DNA of 64,000 nt from Neoscytalidium dimidiatum (lineage: Eukaryota; Ascomycota; Dothideomycetes; Botryosphaeriales; Botryosphaeriaceae), in assembly GCA_037367355.1 (NCBI GenBank), contig CM074698.1, positions 4,092,001 to 4,156,000 on the forward strand, read 5' to 3'. Positions 11,749-23,404 of this stretch are shown piece after piece. The stretch's first letter is position 1; each line of letters opens with the position of its first letter. The notes below the pieces were generated by a model. It made no database searches, was not told the origin of the DNA, and saw only the letters and a program-made list of their open reading frames with translations. A program made the position numbers and the translations under genes.

Positions 11749-12088
11749 TCATGTCCTCTGAGCCTCGTTGCTCTTGGCTGAATCTGCTTTGGGAAGTTTG
11801 GTGTCTAACAACAGTTGTCAGCCAAGGCATACTTGAAAATCGCAGCAGAGGCAAACGGAGGATACCTGGGCTGATGATCCTCTTAAGCCGACTTCCGAGA
11901 GATTTAGATGATGCTTGTCCGTCCGAAGACTGGCTAGAGACAGAGCTATGCTTTTCCGGCTGCTGGGTGTCCTTGGCGGGCTCGTGTGCGCGCTCTCCCT
12001 CCTCGTATTCCGAGTCCCAGCTGCCTTCAAATTCGGAAATCAATGCGTCCTTGAGCTCTTTCGGTAGCTTGACTGTGTATCCTGCCAT
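11749..12088 (-). CDS. Small hypothetical protein, 92 residues
   Basis: Exon 1 is 12088-11866. A well-formed 61-nt intron at 11865-11805 (gtatcc donor, ctgac branch, ttgttag acceptor) is followed by exon 2 at 11804-11749. The spliced frame is open and ends with TGA. The product starts MAGYTVKLPKELKDALISEF, continues with an acidic, Glu-rich stretch (EYEEGERAHE), then a Ser-rich segment and a short basic block (SRLKRIIS). There is no signal peptide or membrane segment, so it is probably cytosolic or nuclear and partly disordered. I do not recognise the family. Support comes from the coherent intron and exon phase, not from homology. Unspliced, the frame runs on to 11723 with unlikely sequence. 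Confidence 0.5.
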
Positions 12089-13065
12089 TGTCGACGAGAT
12101 TCGCGACGCTCGGGTTCTCTTGGTAGGCGCGTGTTGAGCAGACCGAAGTGGTTTCGTGCGATGGCGCGTGAGGGGTAGGCTTGAGGGGAATTTTGTACCA
12201 AGGGTGCGCCTTATCTGCCAACCCAGTCCCACAATGCCTCTGGACTGCTCAGACCATCGCCCGAAGCGGTGCAACGCACTGCCCCCCTTGGCTTACGCAG
12301 CAGCTACTTCAACTGCCTGTCATTGGCCGGCCGAGGGTGAGACCGCGTCGATGATTCATTGCCAAGGGAGTCTTGTCCCGCTCCGCTTGGCGGGTTCCGC
12401 CGCGGACAGTTGTTAGTAAGACACTCCGCAGTCTTACTCTTTTCTGATTCGGCTCCGACAAGTGCACGTTTCCTTCGTACTCCAAATCACCAAGGTTGAT
12501 GGAAACGTGAAGCACTACATGTCCATTTACCACGCTGCTTCCCGTCCGAGTGCGTCGCTCCCCCGACCTTTGCACCTACCACGTCTTCTGAATGTCATTC
12601 ATACGTATGAAAACCAGCAACTGATGAGGTGATCCAATGACCAATGAGCAGGTGATGATTCTTGCGGCTGGAAAAATCACTTGATTATTTGACTCACGGA
12701 ATGGGATGATGAGGCCCGATGTGGGATAGTGCCATTCGGTGGACTCGATTGCAGCGCACGCACGTCTGTAAGGGTGAGGCGGTGCCCTGTCTCCGAGCTC
12801 ACCATGTCTCCAGCATATGGTTCCAGGAGATTTTGAGTCTCACGTGTGGACGCGCAATTGCATCATGTCCGCCGGCTTTAATTCCGCCTCTTGGTGTTCT
12901 CATCGCTGAGCATCTTGGCCCTCCACTGCGGGGCAATGCGGGGAAGCAAAGCCCCCTCGGCCAATGTACCATTGGCAGCCAAGCCTCAAAAGTGGACTGT
13001 GGCCTTGCTTGACGATCACCAACATCGAAACAGATTATCCACAAGCTGTGGGAAGAGCAGGCATC
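12089..13065. other. Intergenic region, nothing recognised
   Basis: No supported gene. It separates the small minus-strand gene from acetoacetyl-CoA synthetase and should hold both promoters. Short frames here lack motifs or introns. Confidence 0.5.
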
Positions 13066-15274
13066 ATGGCCAAAGAAATGGAGCCTGTGTGGCGCAACCT
13101 CTGGGTTGCCGACAACCCCATGGACAGATATCGCCGCCACGTCAATGAGCGTTTCGGGTTGAACCTGAAAGACAGCCATGAACTTCATGCTTGGTCCGTG
13201 GACAAGCCGCACGATTTTTGGATTGACGTGCATTCGTATCTGGAAATCATCCCTCCTCTACCAAAGGGTATCACCAAAGCATACGACGACAGCAAGCGCA
13301 TCTCCGACGTTCCGCCTTTCTTTGAGGGATACAGACTGAACTACACGGAGAACATCCTGTCCACTCGTCGCCAAGATGCCACTGCTCTCATCGGAATTCG
13401 GGAAGGAGGGTCACTGGATGGGTACGAGAAGCTGACTTGGGGCCAACTTTCCGAAAAAGTTCGAGAGACCAGAAGCGCACTCCTGAGGCATGGCGTCAAG
13501 CAAGGAGACCGTGTTGCTGCATGGATGGGGAATCACACTTATACCACCGTACTCTTCTTGGCGGCTGGTGCCATTGGTGCTATTTTCACATGTGTCTCGC
13601 CGGGCATGGGTGTTGAGGTTTGTGATACCTTACTAGCTCCACCGCGCACTTTTCCAGATCAACTCGTCTCATACGCATGTAGGGTACACTTTCGAGGTTC
13701 CGGCAGATCACGCCATCGCTGTTATTAGTGGACAGCCATTCGATTTACAAAGGTCGAAAGGCTCCGACGGAGGAGAAATTGAAAGCTGTTTTGGAAGACT
13801 TGAAGTCGTCTCCGCCCTCCGTGTTCGTCAACCCCGTTGTCGAAGGTACTACCTCATCCTTCCCCCTGGTGAGAGACTTCCTAGCCAAGGCAAGCCCGGA
13901 GGATCCACTTGAGTACTCCAGGGTGCCCTTTAACCATCCGATGGTGATCGTTTACTCCAGCGGAACGAGTGGGCCACCAAAATGCATAGTGCACCAGCAG
14001 GGAAATATCCTCCAATTCAAGAAGATCGCTCTCCTCCACAACTCGCTCGGTCCGGACAGCGTCGTGATGCAGTACACGACCACGTCCTGGGTCATGTTCT
14101 ACGTCATGAACGGCCACATGTCCTCCGGCGCCGCCGCCATCTGCTACGACGGCTCACCGCTCTACCCGAAAACGACCACCATCCTCGACATCCTCTCGCG
14201 GCACAAGCAAGCGTCCCCCCGCGTCCCCCTTTAATCCTAGCCGCCACTAACGCCCTCCCCCAACCCAGCGTAACCTACTGGGGCACCTCCCCCCGCCACC
14301 TCCTCGAACTCCAAACCTCCACCTCCACGTTCCCCCCGATCCGCGCGACGCACCCCCTCCCGCGCCTCCGCCTCGCCACCACCACCGGCGCGCCCCTCCA
14401 GCCCGCCCAGTACGCCTGGTTCCACGCGACCTTCCCGCGCCGCGTCCACCTCTCCTCCGTCGCCGGCGGCACCGACGTCCAGACGTCCTACCTGTCCACC
14501 GACCGGGCCGCGCCCGCCACCTACGCCGGCGAGATGCAGATGCCCGCGCTCGGCATGGCGATCGACGTCGCGGACGCCGCGTCGGGCGCGTCCGTCCGCG
14601 AGCGAGGGCTGGAGGGCGAGCTGGTCGTGCGCAAGCCGTTCCCGAGCATGCCGGTCGGGTTCTGGAGCGGCGGCGGCGGCGGCGGAGGCGGAGGCGTCGA
14701 GGGCGGGCGGCGCAGGTATCGCGAGGCGTATTTCGAGCGGTTCGCCGGCGCGGGCGCGGCGAGGGACCGGGAGTGCTGGGCGCAGCACGATTGGGTGCGG
14801 ATGAACCCGCGCACGCGCGGGTGGGTGATGACGGGCCGGAGCGACGGCGTGCTGAACCCGTCGGGCGTGCGGTTCGGCAGCGGCGAGGTGTACGCGGTGG
14901 TGGAGGGCGAGGAGCGCTTCCACGGGCGCGTCGCGGACTCGCTGTGCGTCGGGCGCAGGCGGGACGGCGACGACGACGAGGCCGTCTTCCTGTTCGTGAA
15001 GATGGCAGCGGGCCGGCCGTTCTCGCAGGAGCTGCGGGCGGAGCTGAAGGAGGCCGTGAGGAGCGCGCTGAGCCCGAAGCACGTTCCGCGCTTTGTTGTC
15101 GAGGTGCCCGACGTCCCGGTCACGGTGAACGGGAAGAAGGTCGAGATTGCGGTCAAGGGGATCATCAGCGGGAAGGACGTGAAGATCAGTCCGATGGTGG
15201 CCAATCCGGAAGTGCTGGAGTACTACCGACAGTTCATCCGGATGGAAAGGGAAACACCGACATCTCGTCTGTAA
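13066..15274 (+). CDS. Acetoacetyl-CoA synthetase (acetoacetate-CoA ligase)
   Basis: Cytosolic ATP-dependent ligase making acetoacetyl-CoA from acetoacetate and CoA; ANL superfamily, 693 residues, the usual length. Exons: 13066-13617, 13683-14206, 14269-15274. The N-terminus PVWRNLWVADNPMDRYRRHV and GTLSRFRQITPSLLLVDSHS match the family. The ATP-binding P-loop is YSSGTSGPPKCIVHQQG, followed by QYTTTSWVMFYVM, VTYWGTSPRHLLE, DWVRMNPRTRGWVMTGRSDG and the C-terminal PVTVNGKKVE carrying the adenylation lysine. Intron 2 seems to use a GC donor (gcaagc at 14207), which gives RHN-VTYWG; a GT donor at 14213 in the same phase would add two residues. A GGC run near 14666-14695 encodes nine glycines between the core and lid domains. 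Points to use of leucine-derived ketone bodies or acetoacetate. Confidence 0.95.
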
Positions 15275-15640
15275 GAGTGTGGACTGTTGATGAAATTAGC
15301 CCTTGTTTCACGAAGACGGATTTTCCAAGTGTCAAGCTAGTCTCCGAGAAGGCATAGAGAATCGCGGTTCCACAAAGAGTACATCGAAAGGAGAGCAGAG
15401 ATTTACTTGAATTGACAGAAAGAGTTTGGTAAATAAAGGGGGGACAGAGCAAAGACGACACCTAAATTATTTTTATTTTTGGGGCTTATCAACATCATCT
15501 GACATCTGCAAAGTCTATGTACAGCCACTCCAAATACTCCGAGACGTTACCGTTCCTTCGAATAATTTTTGAACATATTGACAGAAAAATGCCCTTGAAC
15601 ATGGTCTTTACCGCGCAGCTGATGGGTAAAATATGTACAA

Positions 15641-16714
15641 TCAAGCGCGGTAGGTGTTCCACATGTTGGTCATGCGAGTGGTCTGGTCCGCAGTGAATTC
15701 CTCGTAGCAAGAACTGTTGTAATCGTCAGTACACTGTCGCGCCGGTGTGGCTAGCTGACTTACTCGTAGGAGTAGTCCATGTAGTTGTGGATGGGGTCGA
15801 GACCAGCCTGGTTGGGGCAAGAGTCACGGCCAGTGGGGCAGCCGGAGGTGGCGCTAGCCTGGGCAGGGGTATCGGCGATCTGATCGCCGGAGCCAGTGCA
15901 GCCACCCTGGAAGGTGTGGTAGAGACCTGAGACGAACGCGTGGTTAGATTAAAAATGATAAGGAGGCAGCATGCCAAGGAGGGAAAGCCCTTACCGAACC
16001 AATGGCCAACTTCGTGAGTGGTGGTCTTGCCCTCGTTGTAGTTGGTGGCACTGCCGCCGGGGACGGAAGCGGAGAGGATGGAGCAGCCGTCCAGGTAGAA
16101 ATCGTCCGAGCCCTCAGAGACGTTGTCGGGGAAGTAGCAGTAACTGCGGCCAATCATGAGCACTTTCCTGCCAAGCAATGCGGTCTGGACATATATTACC
16201 CGAGGTTGCCGCCAATCTCCCTCTGGAAGTAGACGTTGAGAGTTCCATAGTCGCCCTCGCGCAGTTGACGCTTCATGGCCAGCTCAGCCCCGTCATCGGC
16301 CCAGTTGGCGTTAATGGTCCTGGTGGTGCCAGCCAGGGTGAAAGAGATGCCCTGAGGGGCGAAGTTGTCGTTCAAGACGGCAAGCTGGTCCTCGAGTTGT
16401 TGATCCTACAATCCCGTCAGTCTTGGTCGTTTCCGGACTTGCGTTTCGTGGCGTACGGTGACATATCCGTCCTCCTCAGACTGAGAGGCAGCGACAACGT
16501 GGAACCACGTGGGGACGCTGATAGCAGCCTGAGCCATCTTGATGCCGGCATCCTTGACAGCCTTCTCCTGGGCGGCCATCTGGCGGGAAGCCTCGATGAG
16601 AGCCTCGCTGGGCTCAGGAGCACCGCAACCAAAGGTATCCCGCTTGTGGACCGCATGGCCAAGAACGGTGGTGGAGGCCAGGAGGCCAGCAAGCATGGAA
16701 GTCTTGTTGAACAT
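15641..16714 (-). CDS. Secreted zinc metalloprotease, peptidase family M43B (MEP1-like)
   Basis: A 282-residue extracellular protease. Exons (minus): 16714-16457, 16405-16200, 16143-15995, 15926-15764, 15713-15641. The N-terminus [20 protein letters not shown] is a signal peptide with a KR site ([11 protein letters not shown]) near residue 25. The zinc-binding motif is [11 protein letters not shown], formed across the junction of exons 3 and 4, followed by the Met-turn region NYMDYSYDSCYEEF. Cysteine pairs ([31 protein letters not shown]) fit the pappalysin-like fold. Fungal relatives are extracellular proteases such as Coccidioides Mep1. It sits about 3.4 kb from the divergent peptide transporter, so secretion of protease and uptake of peptides may be linked. 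Confidence 0.95.
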
Positions 16715-16817
16715 GGCTGCGGTGGAGAAGAGCGAGAGGCTTCAAGGAGATTGTAGGAGAGGCTGGCCGGTGAGCTGCTGGTGGAGAAGTCGACGTTACG
16801 GCCTGGGCAGCAGTGAC

Positions 16818-16823
16818 TTTATA
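16818..16823 (-). promoter_or_regulatory. TATA box of the M43 metalloprotease gene
   Basis: TATAAA on the minus strand, about 104 nt upstream of the metalloprotease ATG. Position and sequence both fit a fungal core promoter. Confidence 0.5.
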
Positions 16824-19800
16824 CCCTCAGTTCCTGCTCTGTAGCACAGAGTAGGCCATGAGTAATGAGCCGTTGCCCATGACAGGCCGTCCAGGTGTAC
16901 GCAGACCCTGGACTTACTGCCTGCCTCATCTGCACAAGCTGCTGTCTAGCAGCTGGAGGTCACGCAACGGCCGCTCTGTTTGGTCGGAACGGGGCCGCCA
17001 CCGCGGGTCGATAAGTCTAGCGGGATCACTTAATATCTTCTGGAGCAAAGGGGAACCGCCGTCTCCGGCTAGAATGGGCTAGCGCAGCTGCGTCGCCGTC
17101 TTTTCGGACTGTTGTACTCTTTATAGGATTCGGGCCGAGGGCTGAGATAGGTGGTGGTATAAGGGAGACGGGCAGATGGCGCGCGTGTAACCACTGGGCG
17201 CTCCGGCCAGGAACGAGCATGAAGATCGGCGCGCCAGGCATCCTGCCAGGCGACGGCCAATAGGCCACGCGCGGGCCTCGCCGGTACCTGGAGGAACAAG
17301 ATGCTGGACGGGTGCAACTCGAGCCTTTCGGGTTCGGGAGGGCGCGTGCAAGATTCCAGGCGAGCGGTCTGCCGGGCGCGGCGAAAGGGCGAAAGGCGTT
17401 TCACAACGTGATTGCGCAGGAGCAGATGATGTCTTTGCCGATCGCGCTTGGCAGGCCCGGAGATGGACTCACGCGACAAGGGCTTTGGCGCGGGATGTAC
17501 ACAGTAGATGGGATAGTGTTGGTGGTCGCGCGTCCGAGCTTGGCAGCGCGGCGGAGGCTGAAGCTGAGTGGTGCGGGCAGCAATTTACTCAGTTCAAGAC
17601 ACAGTGCCAAGAGCCTTGGAGTTGCCCAAAGCCGCATCGGAGAGCACGACGAGGCGCGTCCCGGACAGGGGATCCCGCTGGGTGCCAAGCATCGTGAGTG
17701 GCTTATCAGGCAGAGGCGCCGCCAAGCGCTGCGAGATAGGAGCGGCTTTGCTGGATCGGGCTGGTGACAAGCATGCCAAGGATAGACATCCCACACGTGC
17801 TTGAACACTAAACCACTGAGCTTGTTAAACAGCCGTGTTTGCTGTTTGCCGCCTTCCGAATCCGCATGCACGACATTCGTCCTCGACCTTCCGCCCTGAA
17901 CACCATCCTTACTGATCCTAGAGTCCGCTGGCGGCGCCGGGTGGATACGAGAAACCCCCTCATCTCTTGCTAATTGACTTCGCCGAGCTCCGGCAGAGGA
18001 AGAATCGCAGAGTCGGCCGACGGGTGATAACGGCCGGGGAGGACGGACGCGTGGGGAGAGCAGCGCAGGTCGTGGATAGCCGGTTGGCAGGAATCCGCAG
18101 GGAGTGAGGCCTCACCGTATCGGTTGCATGGTCGAGGCGCGCACGACGGGAGTAGTCAAGAATCAGTCGGTTGCCGGCTAACACGCACGACACGAAATGC
18201 AGGAAAAATGTAGAACAACGGGAGGAATTGGATATATATAAGTGAGTGTGCGGTATCGTGCCATCATGGTAGCGAACACGCACACCATCATGGTGCCGCA
18301 TCACACACAATGCATTGCACGATGGCGCCCAGGTTGCCAATGGCAGAGTGGGCGGCGCCGGCGTTAGCGGGTGATTAGGTCAGTTGTTATCGCAGACGCG
18401 GTGGTGGAAGTGGGCATTTCGTCCGCCAGCGGCACAGTGCATATATCCGAGGGCGGCCCACGCTGCACCGGCTCTATGCGGCTGCGCTCTGTCAAATGCA
18501 GCGTCCGAAAATCGAGCGTGCGGATCGAGCCGCAGAAGAATTCCGCGGCCAAGCTACCCGACGCGTGTCTCTCAGTTCCCGATCGGTGACAAAGCGACCC
18601 ATCCTGCGGCTCCCTCAGCAAACTCTACCTACCATATCCAAGGAGACACACAATTGAAGAGCACTGGGCCAGCTGGCCCGAGGGACGACAAGGTCAAAGA
18701 CGGGAGCGGGTGCTTCCTCGGTCTTGATGAAATGGTGAAGGCGGCAAACTTCGGCGAAGTCCGCGGCTTTGTTGGCGGCAACTGGGACGGGCGGCGGGCG
18801 GAGGGCGGATATATGTAACGCAGGCTTGGAGGATGGAAACCATGGTTGATGGTGAGTAATAGCATACGAGCCCCCCACATGGCGCGTCCGTCTCGTGAGC
18901 GCAGCGTCCAAGGCCGAGCCCGAACCCTCAGGCATCGCACGACGGTCACGGCGCACGGCGATATTGCTGTTGGCGAAGGAGAGGGCTAGCTGTTGCAGGA
19001 GCGGGAAGACAACGGGCATTGATGGGGGGGAGCGGCGGGCTTTAACTGCGTGCGATGGCCCGGTGGTTCATGGTACAATGGTGCATGGACACGGTGACGG
19101 CGCCGGCGGCGAAGGCACGGAGACACAGAGGCACAGAGGCAGCGGCGAGGATGAAACAGAGTTTTGAGGTTAGTGGCTCACGTGCAGAGGCTGGAGCGCG
19201 GCTGGTCGGTGCGACACGCGGGACGGAAGCGGTCGCAGAAGTGTCTCTCGTTTCTTGCTGTTAACCTCGCACGCCGAACCACGACCAGAACAGAACAGCT
19301 GCCCGGCCGGTGCACGCCCTGCCAATCTCCTGCCGCCTTCGACGAGCCCGCCCCTCAGCCGCCGCTGCCCGCCCCGCCCTGCTAGCGTCCGTCGCCGTCG
19401 CCATCGCCATCGCCATCGCCGTTCGCCGTAGCTGCCGCCGTCGCTCGCTCCGAGGAGGATCTGGCAACCAGCATGCCCGGCACACGGGCCTTCGTATTGC
19501 AGGAGCCCGAGGTCACAGCCCGCCGTCCGCTACCGTCACCACTCTGCTGCTGCCGCACTGTCACCTTCCTAATGCGGTGTTCGATCGAGCAGTCCCGCCC
19601 TCCAAGCTGGAGTCCTCTCACGTGCTGCTCCGAGCGCCACCCCAAGCCGACCAAGCAGCGTCAAGCATTTCCAAGCACTGCGCGCCACCGTCTTGACTGC
19701 CCTGGCGGCTCATCAGGCGATGGATGCCGTCCGTTGGCCAGCAGAGATCCTTCAACCAGCCCGACCTGCTATCTCCCGTTAATGCTGCGAGACGCAGTCA

Positions 19801-20009
19801 GCTTCGCTTCCACGATAACGCGGCACCACCGCCGTGGTCAGTGGCCACGGTGCTATTCCTCTCCACACGGCCGGCGCCGATCGCTCGGGTGATGATTGGC
19901 AGACCAGTACCAGCCCTCGTGCGCTCCTCCCGCACACAGGACCATGCAGACTTTTTTTTTTTTTTTAAAAACAGAAACACCCGCTTCCGTGGCCGCCCTC
20001 CCAGACACC
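16824..20009. other. Long intergenic region between divergent protease and peptide transporter genes
   Basis: No gene is supported over about 3.2 kb. Open frames reach about 150 codons on both strands (for example around 17312-17871), but their content looks like random GC-rich DNA and no introns improve them. A short CGCCAT-type repeat lies near 19393-19425. HGATAR-type motifs occur, but not more often than chance would give. Confidence 0.5.
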
Positions 20010-20055
20010 TCTCTCTCTCGCTCTCGCCTCTCTCGCCTCTCTCTCTCTCGTTTTC
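20010..20055 (+). promoter_or_regulatory. CT-rich pyrimidine tract upstream of the peptide transporter
   Basis: A nearly pure CTCTCTCG-type tract ends about 25 nt before the PTR2 ATG. Such tracts are common just upstream of transcription starts, or in leaders, of strongly expressed fungal genes. Confidence 0.5.
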
Positions 20056-20078
20056 GTCGAATTGGACAACCGTGAATC

Positions 20079-22279
20079 ATGGCGACTGGTGACCACGGCG
20101 TCGTCGAGGCTTCGCAGTGAGCTGCCCCGTTCGTGAACGAGTCCTGTTCAAGCTAATTGACGGTGCCGCCCGCAAGGCTGCACGAGACCCTTGTCGACCA
20201 CGAGAAGAAGGATGTCGACATCGCCGGCGGCCCACTGCGTGCCAGCTTCAGCGCCACTGGCCGCGCCGACAGCTACCACGCCGACGAGAAGGCCCCGTCC
20301 GTAACCGAGGACGGCGAGGAGCCCAACGACATCGAGAAAGCGACCCTTCGCCACATTGGCGAGAGGCTGCCCGTCTCCGCATTTCTGGTCGCTTTCGTTG
20401 AGCTGTGCGAACGTTTCACCTACTACGGTATGTCCTGAGCCAATCCCTCGGGCCCTTGGCCGCCCTGCATCCCCGCTAACTTTTACAAGGTATTTCTGGC
20501 CTGTTCCAGAACTACGTCCAGCGTCCGCTCGATGGAAGTAAGTCATCCACAAGCCCCATTCACGCCGTATCTTTTTTTTTTTTTTTTCCACTTAGCTAAC
20601 AATCCGCAGGTCAGGGTCGTGGTGCTTTGGGCATGGGTCACCAGGGTGCAACTGGCCTAACCACTTTCTTTCAGTTCTGGTGCTACGGTATGTTACACGA
20701 GATACTGCCTTCCTGTCTGGCTTCTAGCTGACCTATCCAGTCACGCCCATCATTGGCGCTATCGTCGCCGACCAGTACTTGGGCAAGTACTTTGCCATCC
20801 TGCTCTTCTGCATCGTTTACATCGTCGGCCTCTTGATTCTCTTCTTGACCTCGTTGCCTGTTTCACTGCAGCATGGAGCAGGCCTGGGTGGCTTCATTGC
20901 CGCCATCATCAGTATGTACCTCCCATCTCATCTTCAGTGAAGCCTCAGGCTTATTCCTCTTCAAGTCATCGGCCTTGGCACTGGCGGTATCAAGTCGAAT
21001 GTCGCTCCGTTGATTGCGGACCAGTACAAGCGTCGCAAGATGGCCATCTCTACCCTCCCCGACGGCGAGCGTGTCATCCTTGATCCTGCCGTTACCATCC
21101 AGCGTATCTACATGATTTTCTACCTGTGCATCAACGTCGGCAGTTTGTCTCTCCTGGCAACTCCCTACATGGAGAGAGACGTCGGCTTCTGGTCTGCCTA
21201 CCTCCTTGGATTCCTCATGTTCTGTGCCGGCCTTACCGTCTTGATCTTCGGCAAGAAGCTCTACGTCGTCCGTCCTCCCGAGGGTGGCATCATCGGCGAT
21301 GCCTTCAAGTGCATCTGGATCATGATCAAGAACCGCAACATGGACGCCCCCAAGCCCTCTTTCCAGGAGCAGCACGGAAACGCTCAGGTTATGAAGTGGG
21401 ATGACAAATTCGTGGACGAGGTGAAGCGAGCTCTTGTCGCTTGCCAGGTTTTCTGTATCTACCCAATCGTTCGTTTCCCACTACCCTCGTGCGCGACTCC
21501 GCTAACTCGAGTACAGTACTGGGTGGTTTACGGTCAGTTCTCCGGTAACTTTGTGACCCAAGGTGAGTTACTTGGTTTGCCGGTGAAAATTGTGTGTACG
21601 TGGCGCTAACGGGCTTCTTTCAGCTGGTCAAATGCAAGGCCACGGTATTCCCAACGATTTGATGCAGAACTTCGATCCCATCGCTATCATCGTCTTCGTG
21701 CCGGTCCTGGATCGTTTTGTGTACCCGTTGCTGCGCAAGGCTCACATCAACTTCCCGCCCATCAATCGTATCACCCTGGGCTTCTGGGTCGCTTCTCTTG
21801 CTATGGCCTACGCGGCTATCGTCCAGCACCTCATTTACCGTGCCGGACCATGCTACAAGGCTCCTCTGTGCGACGCCTCTGTTGATGCATCCGGCACTGC
21901 TCAGGGCAACTATGTCCACAGTAAGCTCCACCTCATCCACAACGGACCCCCAGTATATACTGACTTTCTCCAAGTTGCTGTGCAGACTCCCGCCTACATG
22001 CTGATCGGTATCTCGGAGATCTTCGCCAGTGTCACTGGTCTGGAATACGCTTACACCAAGGCTCCTCCGAGCATGAAGAGTTTCGTTCAGAGCATGTACC
22101 TTCTCACCAATGCTTTCGGTTCCGCAATTGGCGAGGCTCTCGTCTCCGTCGCAGTCGATCCCAAGATCCTCTGGATGTTTGTCGGTCTCTCAGTTTCGTC
22201 GTTCCTCGCTGGCTGTCTTGTCTGGATCCTGTTCCACCATTTGAACAAGACCGAGGATGAGATGAACGCATTGAGCTAG
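20079..22279 (+). CDS. ptr2: Proton-coupled di/tripeptide transporter (POT/PTR2 family)
   Basis: A 578-residue plasma-membrane carrier in nine exons: 20079-20116, 20177-20427, 20490-20537, 20610-20687, 20741-20911, 20966-21468, 21517-21562, 21624-21920, 21975-22279. The family motif VELCERFTYYG in TM1 (ExxER), GLGTGGIKSNVAPLIADQY in TM4-5, RIYMIFYLCINVGSLSLLA and the late GISEIFASVTGLEYAYTKAP are all present, with about twelve membrane segments. The cytosolic N-terminus of about 90 residues is acidic. The codon bias toward C-ending codons and the pyrimidine-rich leader suggest good expression. A poly-A run follows the stop. Divergence from a secreted protease gene fits peptide scavenging. Confidence 0.96.
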
Positions 22280-22467
22280 ATTCAAAAAAAAAAAAAAACC
22301 ATACTTGCGTGAAGGAGTCATAATGATGGGGTAGTTGGGGATTGATAGATCTCACAGAATAGATGAGGCACTTCGAGCAGTTGCTGCTCTGTTCACTATT
22401 ATATTCACAAATAATCATCGGAGTGCACCACTTGAGTAATCGATTTCAACGGTAATTGGTGAACTTC

Positions 22468-23260
22468 TTATGCATTTGCACCTCCATCAACTCCCCATGC
22501 CGACCCAGTCACGTAGCCGCTCTCGTCACTGAGCAGGAAAACAATGACATTTGCAACCTCCTGCGCTTGTCCATCCCGGCCCAGGGGATTAGAAGGCACG
22601 GGAGTGTCACCCCAGCGCTCCAGATTCGCCCGGTGCATGGGGGTATCGATGGCTCCTCTGTACAAATCCGTTAGCTCACGCCCATGACCAGACAAGAAAT
22701 AAGGGAAATGCCCGCCACTTACGGCAACACCGTATTCACCCGGATGCCCCTCCCAGCAGCCTCCAACGCCGCGCCCTTCACCAACCCCACGGTCGCGTGC
22801 TTGCTCGCGCTGAACACGGCGCCGTTCTTGAACCCCCGCTCGCTGAACATGCTGCCGACGTGCACGACGCTGCTCCCGCCGTCGGCCTGCTCGTCCAGCA
22901 CGCCCGGCCTCAGCGCCTCGGACAGCACGTTGAAGGCGCCGCGCACGTTGACGCCCATGATGAAGTCGTACTCGGCGTCGCTCGTCCGCCACACCTCCTC
23001 GAAGCCCAGGTGGCGCCCGCCCGTGCCCGCGTTGCTGGCGACCCCGCTGACGCGGCCGTACGCCCGCTTCGTCACGTCCGCCGTGCGCGCGAGCGCTGGT
23101 CCGCGGGCAGCGACGAGACGGCCGCCGAGAGCGCGGTGCCGTTCAGGTCGACCAGCGTGACGGACGCGCCGCGCGAGAGGAGCGTTTTGCTCGTCGTGAG
23201 GCCGATGCCGGACGCGGCGCCCGTGACGACGTAGACCTTGCCGGTGAGATCGGAGGGCAT
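22468..23260 (-). CDS. Short-chain dehydrogenase/reductase, reading frame interrupted (possible pseudogene)
   Basis: NAD(P)-dependent oxidoreductase of the FabG-like SDR class. The first part (23260 down to about 23085) reads MPSDLTGKVYVVTGAASGIG, the Rossmann nucleotide-binding motif. The second part, in a different frame from about 23090, reads TADVTKRAYGRVSGVASNAG and continues with the catalytic Ser region VVHVGSMFSE, a SASKHA motif in place of YxxxK, and IRVNTVLPGAIDTPMH. A normal 65-nt intron lies at 22658-22722. Between DVTKR and YGRV some 14-17 residues usual for the family are absent, and no intron of reasonable length joins the two frames. This suggests a short deletion with frameshift, or an assembly error. 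The tyrosine of YxxxK is also replaced by Ser. The C-terminus is complete (GYVTGSAWGVDGGANA). Confidence 0.75.
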
Positions 23261-23398
23261 TTTGAGGGGGGAGGAAAAAAAAAAGAGGGGTATTGATACG
23301 GGAAGATGTTGGTGTTTTTGGTTTGGTTTTGGATGGTGTAAATCAGGGAAACGGGGTTGTTGACATTGTCCTTGCAATGAGAGCAAAGTCGTTGGGCT

Positions 23399-23404
23399 TT
23401 ATAT
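23399..23404 (-). promoter_or_regulatory. TATA box upstream of the interrupted SDR gene
   Basis: TATAAA on the minus strand, about 140 nt upstream of the ATG of the SDR at 22468-23260. Assigned from motif and position. Confidence 0.4.

Noticed and set aside
17312..17871. Overlapping open frames of about 150 codons on both strands
   Set aside because: Composition looks like GC-rich non-coding DNA; no motif, signal peptide or intron supports either frame.
16824..20078. Cluster of HGATAR (GATA-factor-like) motifs between the M43 protease and PTR2 genes
   Set aside because: I counted about seven motifs, but roughly nine are expected by chance in 3.2 kb on two strands, so this is not enrichment.
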